Positions 1 to 7,454 of a stretch of DNA of 64,000 bases are shown here, in pieces. The notes under the pieces were generated by a model. It ran no database searches and was not told the DNA's origin. It saw nothing but the letters and a program-made list of their open reading frames with translations. This DNA is from Pseudomonas gregormendelii (GTDB lineage Bacteria > Pseudomonadota > Gammaproteobacteria > Pseudomonadales > Pseudomonadaceae), in contig NZ_JADEVO010000006.1 of assembly GCF_017114825.1 (NCBI RefSeq), positions 124,001-188,000 on the forward strand. Reading direction: 5' to 3'. The position numbers and the translations under genes are program-made. Positions within the stretch are counted from its first letter, which is position 1. Every line of letters starts with the position of its first letter.

Positions 1-2393
1 CACTCGCGAAACAGAAGCCTAAACAGGATGCGAAGCGTGATCGAAGTATTAAGAACACAGTTGATCTTTATATTGACAAGAATCGGAGTCTAAGTATTGA
101 TGAGGGTTATCCAGTAATTGTTAAAGACTGGGGTGAAAATGTCCTTTTTGAAGTATTTAAACTCAAGCAGCAATTCTCTCCTCCGACCTACTTCCTCTAC
201 ATTCACGAACACGCTGCTCAGAACAAAACTTACGAGTATATTCAAAAAAACAAGCTTATTGAACTTAATGCTACGCTGATTATTCTTACTGAGAGACCTT
301 TGGATCTAAAGGATCTCGAACGTAGGAAAACCAATTTGAAGGCTCGCTTTAAAACGGATCACGTTTTCTTCATCGACGAATTTGGCTACAAAAATCTTTA
401 TTCTGAACACATGCTGGAGTATCGGCCTTATCGCGTAGAGAACTATGTTGAGGGGGTCGCAGATATTGGCGGAGACGATAAAAAGAAGGCCCTTGATCAA
501 TTGACGGATTGGTATGAGTCTGTCTCCAATCCATTGATGGTTATTAAAGGGTTTGGCGGAATAGGAAAAACAACGCTCGTAAAACAATTTCTAGATAGCG
601 TGTATGATGCAAATGAAGATGCAGGGATTCTTTTTATTGATTCTAATGAAATTGTAGATGAGTTAATAAAAATCGCACGCTCAGATCATAGAATTGATGA
701 TATCTATGATTTTTATCTTGCCCAAATGAAAAAGCGGGATTTTGATGGGAAGGGTTTTAGTAAAGAATTATTGAAGCTATCGGTGGATAATGGGAATCTG
801 CTTATAGTTTTAGATGGCATAGACGAGGTGATTGCAAAGCTTGGGACTGGATTTGATGTTTCTTCGTTTATATCGTCGATATCTACAAGTTATACAACTA
901 ATCTAGAAAGGACAAAGATTGTAATCACTTGCCGAGATTACTTTTGGGATACTCTTGAGTATAAAACGCAAATTGAAGAGATTACGCTCGAGCCTTTTAG
1001 CGAAGATCTGGCAAAAAACTTTTTTGAAAAATATTTCGATGGCGATCAAGCAAAAGTAACTAAGGCCTTAAAAATGGCCTCAGATTTCAGTCTCAATGGC
1101 GAAGGAAGTAAGGGTGAGCTAGTATACATTCCTTATGTTCTCGATATGATCGCTTATCTAATCAAGCAGCATTCAGAGTTTCGAGGTAATGAGAAGTCGT
1201 CAAGTCATGCAAGATTACTTGTCCACGCAATTCCGAACGATTTCTTAATCCTAAGTGTGTGTGAGCGAGAGGTTGAAAAGCTTGGAAACTTCAGCATTGA
1301 TAATCAGGTCGATTTCTTTGTTAACCTCTCTACTCAAGAAAATGGTTATGTAACTGACTATGATATCAAAAGTATCTCGCCATGTGAGATAGATGATCAG
1401 ACAATCGCAAAGCTTAAAGGGCATCCACTGCTTCATCATAATCAGGGAAAATTGAATTTCAGGTACGATTTTTTCAATGAATACTTTAAAGGTCTGTCTA
1501 TTTACAACTATTTCTTAACGCAGGATAGCCAACTGCTGAATGAAAAGCTTATAGAGCTAATAGGGTCTTATGTCAGGCATGGCAACCAGCTTTGCAGCAT
1601 CCTATGTAAGAAGCTAGAGTATAGTGAAGAAATCGTCTTCTTCATAATGGAAACCATTGAGCGTCTTCATGCTCTAGTTGAAAGTTCTGAGCCGTCAGAG
1701 AAAATCACGTATCTTTCTGCGATCTCGTCGAGTTTTATATTGAATATTGCTCTTTTAATGGAGTCTGGCGATATTAAATATGATATATCATCTGCAACCG
1801 AACTGTTGATGACGATATTTGGAGAGTCGTCAGAAGAAGTTAACGGTCTTGTTTTGATGAACGTAATTGCTGGTGAGTCTAAGAAGCTTACTTTTGACTT
1901 GAAGTCAAAAACCATAAGAAACTCTCACTTTGAGCGTTATGATTACTTCTGGGACTGCTCATTCGATGAAGTCACTCACTTTGTAAGCTCAAGCTTCTCC
2001 CAACTAGAGCCACGGAAAGGCTTGCGTCCACCAGTAGTTCCAACATTTGAAGATTGCGATACTGTTGATATTCAACATATTATCAGTAAAAGAATGGAAG
2101 AAGATGACGCACAGCAAGATAAGCTAAAGGAGAAAATTAAGAGAATTTTCGAGCTTTTCAAGGAGCGTGGAAATTTTTACCCTCAGAAGCAGCAGTATAT
2201 CAATTCGAAAATATTCACAGGTAAAACATTGCAAACTCTTGTGAAGAATGGTGCGATTGAAGAATACGTAGATAAAAAGAAGCCGACGTTGCGTCAATAC
2301 AAGGTGAATGACGATTATCGCGGTATTCAAAAGTTCGTAGACCAAGGTACGCCTTGTATTGAACTAGAGAGGGTACTCGATTTTTTTAAATGA
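1..2393 (+). CDS. STAND/NACHT-like P-loop NTPase, 5' end outside window
   Basis: The frame is open from base 3 to the stop at 2391-2393, at least 796 codons, so the TTG at 300 is not the start: the gene begins before this window. A Walker A motif (GFGGIGKTT, about 550-577) and a Walker B/sensor motif (LLIVLDGIDEV, about 797-829) mark a STAND-class NTPase resembling NACHT proteins. About 180 residues precede the P-loop in view; they resemble no effector domain I recognise. The C-terminal roughly 75 residues look like a winged helix. Codon use is AT-rich, unlike the chromosome. Such NTPases are often phage-defence sensors, and the island setting fits that, but the role here is inferred. A terminator at 2445-2475 separates it from dgt. 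Confidence 0.7.
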   Translation, partial: LAKQKPKQDAKRDRSIKNTVDLYIDKNRSLSIDEGYPVIVKDWGENVLFEVFKLKQQFSPPTYFLYIHEHAAQNKTYEYIQKNKLIELNATLIILTERPLDLKDLERRKTNLKARFKTDHVFFIDEFGYKNLYSEHMLEYRPYRVENYVEGVADIGGDDKKKALDQLTDWYESVSNPLMVIKGFGGIGKTTLVKQFLDSVYDANEDAGILFIDSNEIVDELIKIARSDHRIDDIYDFYLAQMKKRDFDGKGFSKELLKLSVDNGNLLIVLDGIDEVIAKLGTGFDVSSFISSISTSYTTNLERTKIVITCRDYFWDTLEYKTQIEEITLEPFSEDLAKNFFEKYFDGDQAKVTKALKMASDFSLNGEGSKGELVYIPYVLDMIAYLIKQHSEFRGNEKSSSHARLLVHAIPNDFLILSVCEREVEKLGNFSIDNQVDFFVNLSTQENGYVTDYDIKSISPCEIDDQTIAKLKGHPLLHHNQGKLNFRYDFFNEYFKGLSIYNYFLTQDSQLLNEKLIELIGSYVRHGNQLCSILCKKLEYSEEIVFFIMETIERLHALVESSEPSEKITYLSAISSSFILNIALLMESGDIKYDISSATELLMTIFGESSEEVNGLVLMNVIAGESKKLTFDLKSKTIRNSHFERYDYFWDCSFDEVTHFVSSSFSQLEPRKGLRPPVVPTFEDCDTVDIQHIISKRMEEDDAQQDKLKEKIKRIFELFKERGNFYPQKQQYINSKIFTGKTLQTLVKNGAIEEYVDKKKPTLRQYKVNDDYRGIQKFVDQGTPCIELERVLDFFK

Positions 2394-2444
2394 TCGGTTG
2401 AATGGTTCTGTCCAGTAAGTCTTGTTATGCTGATTAGTTGCTTT

Positions 2445-2475
2445 AAAGTCATCTTAATTGATGGCTTTTTATTAT
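2445..2475 (+). terminator. Rho-independent terminator after the NTPase gene
   Basis: AAAGTCATC (2445-2453) pairs with GATGGCTTT (2460-2468) around a 6-nt loop with one G-T wobble, followed by a T-rich tail. It lies about 50 nt after the NTPase stop and before dgt, so the two genes are probably separate transcripts. Confidence 0.65.
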
Positions 2476-2586
2476 TACTATTATTTCGGGATGTTGTTTT
2501 TTTGTTTCTTACGGTTTTTTTTGTATTTATTTATATAGTGGTATATTGTTGTTGATTGTCTTCGATTTTTGTTTGTAAGGGGATTT

Positions 2587-3951
2587 ATGGAAAGCATGAG
2601 TTGGGACAAGCTGCTGAATAACACCCGTCTCGGTGGTCGGCCTCCTAAATCTGAGCTAGGCCGTTCGCCTTTCCACTCAGACCATGACAAGGTGATTTTT
2701 TCTGGTGCTTTCAGACGCCTTGCAAGAAAGACTCAGGTCCATCCGCTCGCCACTAATGACCATGTTCATAATCGTCTCACGCATAGCTTAGAAGTTGCCT
2801 GTGTTGGACGCACACTAGGTGTGAGAGTAGGCCAAGAGCTTCTGAATGAAAGACTGATCCCTGAACAACATTCGGCTTCTGATATTGGTGATATTGTTCA
2901 AACTGCTTGTCTTGCTCATGACATTGGCAACCCTCCCTTTGGGCACACCGGTGAAGAGGCTATACGTCACTGGTTCTCCAATGATGTCGGGGCAAAGATA
3001 ATTGAGCGGCTTCCATTCAATGAAGCTGCTGACTTGCGTAGGTTTGAAGGTAATGCCCAAGGGTTTAGGGTTTTAACTACCTCAGAGTATCATCCCTATG
3101 AAGGAGGGATGCGTCTAACCTATGCTTCACTTGGGGCTTTTATTAAGTATCCTTGGCTGGCAGGGGATGCTCTTAACATGCAAAGGCCTATTCAGAATAA
3201 ATACGGTATTTACTGCTCTGAGTTGGGTTTGTTTAATGAAGTGGCTGATGCTACTGGTTTGTTAAAGCTGGGTGATGGTTGGCGGTGTCGCCATCCACTG
3301 GCTAATTTGATGGAGGTCTCTGATGACTTCTGCTATGCCATTCTTGATTTAGAGGATGGTGTAGAGATGGGTATCCTTGACTGGGATAAAGTTTTTGAAA
3401 TTTTATGCCTTGTCCTTAGCGACTACCAGAAGGATCAGCTTGTCAAAGAAATTCAAGGCATGAAAGTTGGCCGTAGGCTCTCTATGGTTCGTGGAAAAGT
3501 TATTTCAGCTTTTGTAGATGCTGGAGCGACGGCCTTCATGAATAACCATAATGAAATTATGACAGGCAAGGTGTTAGGTATCTTAGACCTTTGTGATAAG
3601 AACGTGCGTGAATGTGTATCAGCCGCCAAGGGTCTTGCTCGTGATGAAATTTTCCAACATCCGAGGAAGGTTGAGTTAGAAATCGGGGCTTACAGCACAA
3701 TTTCTACGCTTCTTAACGTTAGCTGTTCTGCAGCTTTGGAATATGTCAGAAAAGGCGGTGTGGCTGATTCGAAGACTAGAAGGGTGGTTGAGCTTCTTGG
3801 GTTAGACTTGAAGAATTTAGATGCTAGCGGGGCTGTTTCCAAGGAGTACGGTGCAATCATGCAGGTTCTGGATTACGTGAGCGGCATGACAGATAACTAT
3901 GCCATGCACTTGGCTCGACAGTTTAGTGGTATGGGCGGGGAGCGAATCTAG
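2587..3951 (+). CDS. dgt: Island-borne dGTP triphosphohydrolase, complete
   Basis: This is a 454-residue deoxyguanosinetriphosphate triphosphohydrolase, converting dGTP to deoxyguanosine and triphosphate. It is an HD-domain enzyme. H66 (RLTHSLEV), HD at 111-112 ([12 protein letters not shown]) and the distal Asp pair near 246-247 (SDDFCYAILDLEDG) are present, so all metal ligands look intact. The start is ATG 2587, preceded by a TAAGGGG ribosome site; an in-frame upstream codon at 2569 lacks one. The gene is AT-rich and clearly diverged from the truncated GC-rich dgt at 4078-4737, so it came with the island. It may replace the broken host function, act in phage defence by draining dNTPs (known for some dGTPases), or both. 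Confidence 0.9.
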   Translation: MESMSWDKLLNNTRLGGRPPKSELGRSPFHSDHDKVIFSGAFRRLARKTQVHPLATNDHVHNRLTHSLEVACVGRTLGVRVGQELLNERLIPEQHSASDIGDIVQTACLAHDIGNPPFGHTGEEAIRHWFSNDVGAKIIERLPFNEAADLRRFEGNAQGFRVLTTSEYHPYEGGMRLTYASLGAFIKYPWLAGDALNMQRPIQNKYGIYCSELGLFNEVADATGLLKLGDGWRCRHPLANLMEVSDDFCYAILDLEDGVEMGILDWDKVFEILCLVLSDYQKDQLVKEIQGMKVGRRLSMVRGKVISAFVDAGATAFMNNHNEIMTGKVLGILDLCDKNVRECVSAAKGLARDEIFQHPRKVELEIGAYSTISTLLNVSCSAALEYVRKGGVADSKTRRVVELLGLDLKNLDASGAVSKEYGAIMQVLDYVSGMTDNYAMHLARQFSGMGGERI

Positions 3952-4060
3952 GTGGCTTGGTTCGCTGGATCGGTGGTAAAGTGGCGTTCTAGCAAAACCT
4001 CCTTATTCTTTTTTTGAAAGCTAAGTCTTCCTGATATTGCCAAATAGTCGCACTTATAAC

Positions 4061-4100
4061 TTTTTGGCTGTTGCTTTTCAAAAAATGTCATTTTTGGCTG
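4061..4100. repeat. Short direct repeats at the island right end
   Basis: TTTTTGGCTG occurs at 4061-4070 and again at 4091-4100, 30 bp apart, just inside the border with native dgt. Read inward from dgt the junction is CTG-TACTTAGG, so a 5'-TGT terminus is possible. Repeats near a TGT end resemble transposase-binding sites of TnsB-class elements, but a tyrosine-recombinase attachment site is not excluded. The sequence 3952-4077 holds nothing else I recognise. Confidence 0.35.
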
Positions 4101-4737
4101 CAAGGCCTAAGTACAGCTCGCTCTGGTAGCACCCGAACTTGTGCTTCTTGTAGCCCAGGGAGTCGGCATGTTTTGCCGTCCATGGGTACTTGAGGTAAGT
4201 CCCCAGAGTGGCGTAGGTCAAACGGGTGCCGCCATCGAACTGGTGGTATTCAAGTTGCGTCAGCACCCGGAAGCCTTGGGCGTTGCCTTCGAAATTGAGA
4301 AAATCATTGCGCTCGACCTCGCTCATCGCATCCAGCCAGCCGCGCCCGGCGGCCTGCTGAAACCAATGGCGGATGGCGTCTTCGCCGGAATGGCCGAACG
4401 GCGGATTGCCAATATCGTGCGCCAGGCAAGCCGATTGCACCACCATGCCCAGGTCGCTGGGTTCACACCAGTCGGGCAGGGCGTTGCGGATGGTCTCGCC
4501 AACGCGCATGCCCAGGGACCGCCCGACGCAACTGACTTCCAGCGAGTGCGTCAGGCGAGTGTGGATGTGGTCGTTGCTGGTGACCGGGTGAACCTGGGTC
4601 TTGCGCCCCAGGCGACGGAACGCTCCGGAGAAGATGATGCGGTCGTGGTCCTTGTGAAAGGGGCTGCGTCCGAGCTCTTCCGGACTGTGCAGGGGCTTTC
4701 CGAGGCGTTCGCGAGTGAGCAGGGTTTGCCAATCCAA
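4078..4737 (-). pseudogene. dgt: Native dGTPase gene truncated by the island
   Basis: The first 208 codons are a typical GC-rich Pseudomonas dGTPase (RLTHSLEV and [12 protein letters not shown] are present). The frame then runs into 11 island-encoded residues ([11 protein letters not shown]) and stops at 4078. The C-terminal half, including the distal Asp metal ligand and the rest of the active site, is gone, so activity is unlikely. The start is TTG 4737 with GGAGAG upstream. The N-terminal residues align well with the island dgt. The missing 3' part should lie beyond the island's left end, outside this window. Confidence 0.88.
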
Positions 4738-4806
4738 GGCTGATTCTCTCCGTCAGGTGACTGATGGCCTAAGCTTCCGGGTTCAGGTCGGGACGTGCAA
4801 GCGGAA

Positions 4807-5970
4807 CTAAAGCCCGGCGGCGTCGATGTCGATGAGTAACAGCCTTTCTCCATGGGCGAAAAACTGTCCGGCGGTCAGGCAATACTGGTTGGTGGTGGCA
4901 TCTCGGTAAGTATTGGAGAGCGTCAGGCGGCGCTCGTCCCAGCCTTCGGCCAGCAGGTGATAGAAGTATGGGCGCCATGACCAGTTGTGGCCCAGATAGC
5001 GATTGTCGGCTTTCCAGCCATTCTGGCTCCATTCCAGGTTCGGCGTCAGTTGTGTGCCGTGTCGATCACATTGGTAAAACCGCAGCAACCAGGGGAAGGC
5101 ATCGAGCCGGGGCAGAGCGCTGAGCGGTGCGCTAGCCTGGGCCCAGTCCTGCAGAATGCCCATCAGCTCGCTCAGCTGCTGGCGCATGACCATCAGGCGG
5201 CCACGCTCAAGCAGTTTTTGCTGGACGTAGCGGTGGCGCAACTGGGCGAAATGGTCGACGAACGCATCGGTGTGGAAGAAGTCTTCCTCGGCCCGGGCGA
5301 ACAGAAAGCCCTGGACGTAGCGCGAACCGCACTCCAGGGCAAAATTGAGCTGGGCATCGGTTTCCACCCCTTCGGCGATGATCCAGCAACCGGTCTTTTC
5401 GGCCATTTGCGCCAGGGCCTTGACCACATCGCAGCTCGGCCCGCCCAACGCTGCAGCCTGAAACAGGCGCATGTCGAGTTTGAGAATATCCGGTTGCAGG
5501 GCCAGTACCCGATCGAGCTGGGAATACCCGGCACCAAAATCATCAATGGCAATCCTGGCGCCTGCCCGGCGATATCGCGCGACCACGTCGGCCAGGCGCT
5601 GGATGTCGCCACCGAGCTCGGTGATTTCGTAGACGATGCGTTGCGGGTCGACGTCATGCCTGGTCATCTGCTTGAGGCTTGGCAGGTCCTGATCTGGACG
5701 CAGGCGATTGACCCATCGTGGTGACATATTCAGGCTCAGGAACCAGTCTGCGGGGGCTGCATGCAGGCGGCTCAAGGCGTGGTCGCGGATCTGCCGGTCA
5801 AGGCGACGCAAGGCGGCTGCAGGGATTCTGGGATCGGCAAACAATGGGCCGACCGACGTCAGCTGGCCGTCCGCCTGACGCAGTCTTCCCAAGGCCTCGA
5901 CGCCTGCGATGCGACCGGTGGCGGTATCAATGAACGGTTGGAAACAGGCGAGCGGTTGCCCGTCGATCAC
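4807..5970 (-). CDS. EAL-domain cyclic-di-GMP phosphodiesterase with C-terminal sensory domain
   Basis: A 387-residue cytoplasmic protein with no N-terminal sensor or membrane segment. The EAL domain covers about residues 1-240 and has the catalytic and metal-binding signatures: EAL (25-27), N81, E115, DDFG (143-146), K164, E200 and QGF (220-222). It should hydrolyse c-di-GMP to pGpG. The remaining 140 residues, including a helical linker and a YHLLAEGW...LSNTYRDATT region, resemble the EAL-associated Cache/PAS-like domain of Bacillus YkuI. The gene lies 69 bp upstream of truncated dgt in the same direction. Function by family; the ligand of the C-terminal domain is unknown. Confidence 0.85.
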   Translation of the reverse strand: MIDGQPLACFQPFIDTATGRIAGVEALGRLRQADGQLTSVGPLFADPRIPAAALRRLDRQIRDHALSRLHAAPADWFLSLNMSPRWVNRLRPDQDLPSLKQMTRHDVDPQRIVYEITELGGDIQRLADVVARYRRAGARIAIDDFGAGYSQLDRVLALQPDILKLDMRLFQAAALGGPSCDVVKALAQMAEKTGCWIIAEGVETDAQLNFALECGSRYVQGFLFARAEEDFFHTDAFVDHFAQLRHRYVQQKLLERGRLMVMRQQLSELMGILQDWAQASAPLSALPRLDAFPWLLRFYQCDRHGTQLTPNLEWSQNGWKADNRYLGHNWSWRPYFYHLLAEGWDERRLTLSNTYRDATTNQYCLTAGQFFAHGERLLLIDIDAAGL

Positions 5971-6038
5971 GAGGCCTCCTTGCTAAATTCTTGTTCTGGG
6001 ATTGTCCGGGTACCTGTCAGGCACGCAGCAGTAGGCAC

Positions 6039-6076
6039 GCGGGGTTGAACCTCTTGTCCAAGAGATCCAACCCCGC
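6039..6076. terminator. Strong hairpin between the yqjDE-like cluster and the EAL gene
   Basis: Nested inverted repeats GCGGGGTTG/CAACCCCGC and CTCTTG/CAAGAG form a long stem just downstream of the gene ending at 6106. No clear T-tract follows on either strand, so intrinsic termination is likely but not certain; it could instead protect a 3' end. Confidence 0.4.
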
Positions 6077-6105
6077 ATGATGTTGCAAGAATACAGCCAG
6101 CTTGC

Positions 6106-6447
6106 TTAGTGTTTGCGCGATGAGCCCTGCATGACCAGTTTGATCAACGGGCCCAGGGTCGTAGTCAGGCGAATCAGCCGGGTAACGCCACCGGCGCCGC
6201 CGCTCTTGGCGCCTTTGCCCGTCAGGAAGCCCAGCAGTGTCACTGCGGCGACGCCCCAGAGCGGCGCATGCTTGATGCCAAACCCGCCTTGAATGCTTTG
6301 TGTCATCCCGCGCACTCGGTGCAAAGGCTGCAGCAATTGCGCGGATTCGTGGCGAATTTCCTGGCGATGCATTTCCATGCGCAGGCGGATCAGCGCCTTG
6401 CGCATTTCAGTGCGTGAGGTGTTGTGTGGCAGTTCGGGCAGACTCAT
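6106..6447 (-). CDS. Small conserved protein, third gene of yqjDE-like cluster
   Basis: A 113-residue basic protein. The N-terminal half is a charged helix (RTEMRKALIRLRMEMHRQE), followed by a glycine-rich hydrophobic stretch near residues 63-80 that could span or attach to the membrane. The ATG overlaps the stop of the preceding holin-like gene in an ATGA, so translation is coupled. I recognise no functional domain. The position after yqjD- and yqjE-like genes suggests a shared envelope or stress-related role, by analogy with E. coli yqjDEK. Confidence 0.65.
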   Translation of the reverse strand: MSLPELPHNTSRTEMRKALIRLRMEMHRQEIRHESAQLLQPLHRVRGMTQSIQGGFGIKHAPLWGVAAVTLLGFLTGKGAKSGGAGGVTRLIRLTTTLGPLIKLVMQGSSRKH

Positions 6448-6833
6448 GGCAACAGGCGCTCCCGGTCATTGGCCAGTTCTTCCAGCGTACCGTGGAATGG
6501 CGAGGATTCATCGAAAATCGCTGCCTTCAGGCGCACCGCGCAGAAGATTGCTGCCAGCGTGTAGAACACACAGAGGCCGATGATGGCTGGCAGGCGGTAG
6601 GTATCCCAGAACAGGATCATGACCAGGGTCGACAGGCCCACCAGTAACAGCAGGGCAAACACCAGCGCCAGGCCCGCAAACAACAACAGGCTTACGGTGC
6701 GGGCTTTCTGTTCCTGCAACTCGATGCCGAAGAGCTCGACATGGCTGTGCAGCAACCCGAGAAAAGCGGCACCCAAGCGCCGCGGTGAGGAGCTTGGGCC
6801 CGTCGCGGACGAGCTGGATTCGCCGATCGCCAT
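6444..6833 (-). CDS. YqjE-like phage-holin-family inner membrane protein
   Basis: 129 residues. After a polar Ser/Pro-rich start come an amphipathic stretch and two adjacent hydrophobic segments (SLLLFAGLALVFALLLLVGL and the IIGLCVFYTLAAIFCAV region), the layout of the Phage_holin_3_6 / YqjE family. The start ATG 6833 directly follows the yqjD-like stop at 6835 (TGATATG), indicating coupling; an upstream TTG at 6860 would overlap. The family is membrane-bound and mostly uncharacterised. Confidence 0.75.
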   Translation of the reverse strand: MAIGESSSSATGPSSSPRRLGAAFLGLLHSHVELFGIELQEQKARTVSLLLFAGLALVFALLLLVGLSTLVMILFWDTYRLPAIIGLCVFYTLAAIFCAVRLKAAIFDESSPFHGTLEELANDRERLLP

Positions 6834-6834
6834 A

Positions 6835-7149
6835 TCAGCGCCGGGTGGCCAGAAGGCCAATCAGGAAACCCACGCCGGCGGCAATCCCGACCGATTGCCA
6901 CGGGTTGGCCTGGACGTAATCTTCGGTCGCAGTGACCGCAGCCTGACCGCGCTCGCGCAGGGAGTCTTCGGTCAGTTTGAGGGTTTCCCTGGCGCGCAGG
7001 AGGCTGTCGTGAATCTGGTCGCGCAATTCATCAGCCTGATCACCAGCGATGGTTTTGGTGTGTTCCAGCAACCGTTCAGTGTCGCTGACCAATGTTTGAA
7101 AATCATTCATCAGTATTTCTTGAGCAGTCTTTGCCTTGATGCTGGCCAT
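6835..7149 (-). CDS. YqjD/ElaB family (DUF883) membrane-anchored protein
   Basis: 104 residues. A long charged helix (about residues 10-75, probably coiled) is followed by NPWQSVGIAAGVGFLIGLLATRR, the C-terminal membrane anchor typical of the YqjD/ElaB/YgaM family. E. coli members are tail-anchored, bind ribosomes in stationary phase and depend on RpoS. The start ATG 7149 has GGAG upstream; the frame extends to 7323 but without a better site. First gene of a three-gene minus-strand operon. Confidence 0.82.
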   Translation of the reverse strand: MASIKAKTAQEILMNDFQTLVSDTERLLEHTKTIAGDQADELRDQIHDSLLRARETLKLTEDSLRERGQAAVTATEDYVQANPWQSVGIAAGVGFLIGLLATRR

Positions 7150-7387
7150 TGGTGATCTCCGTAAGTGGCGTCTGTTGCGTTCGAGTATGAGCGGTAAGCG
7201 AAGGTTCAGTCCAAATGACTGGTACAGCTTTTGCTTTGCCATGGTGCGCCAGCCCGCGCCGTTGCGCTGTTGCTGGGCATGGTTTGAGCAAAACCATAAC
7301 TCAAATAATTGAAACCCGCGCATAGGTCATGACCTTGCGCACCAAAACGGCTCCCCAGGCTTCACTTGAAAACCCTGCCGAGGCGCA

Positions 7388-7435
7388 ACTTGGTGCATAA
7401 ATCTTCTGCGCGAACTGCTTTGGTGCTTTTTTAGC
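7388..7435 (+). promoter_or_regulatory. Candidate nitrogen-control region upstream of amt
   Basis: The 305-bp gap 7150-7454 separates divergent genes. It contains GCACCA/TGGTGC half-sites (near 7338, 7390-7396 and 7420-7427) like NtrC sites, and GG-N10-GC at 7422-7435, a minimal sigma-54 core. The match is weak and close to the start codon; this is only a suggestion. Confidence 0.25.
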
Positions 7436-7454
7436 CTTAAGGTCTGCCGATCCC

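Larger units (their letters stand above)
1..4113. mobile_element. Right-hand part of an AT-rich genomic island inserted in dgt
   Basis: Bases 1 to about 4113 are visibly AT-rich, with long A/T runs and AT-ending codons, against the GC-rich flank that follows. The right border is placed where the minus-strand dgt reading frame stops matching the dGTPase family, after the residues YQSEL (codon at 4114-4116). The island content in view is the 3' part of a STAND-type NTPase gene and a complete dGTPase gene. No integrase or transposase is in view; the left end lies outside the window. The exact border and the mobility mechanism are inferred, not seen. Confidence 0.75.

Noticed and set aside
300-2393. 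NTPase starting at TTG 300
   Set aside because: The frame is open without a stop from base 3 and there is no ribosome site at 300; the gene starts before the window.
4141-4743. 200-codon frame opposite the truncated dgt
   Set aside because: It mirrors the dGTPase frame and has no recognisable product.
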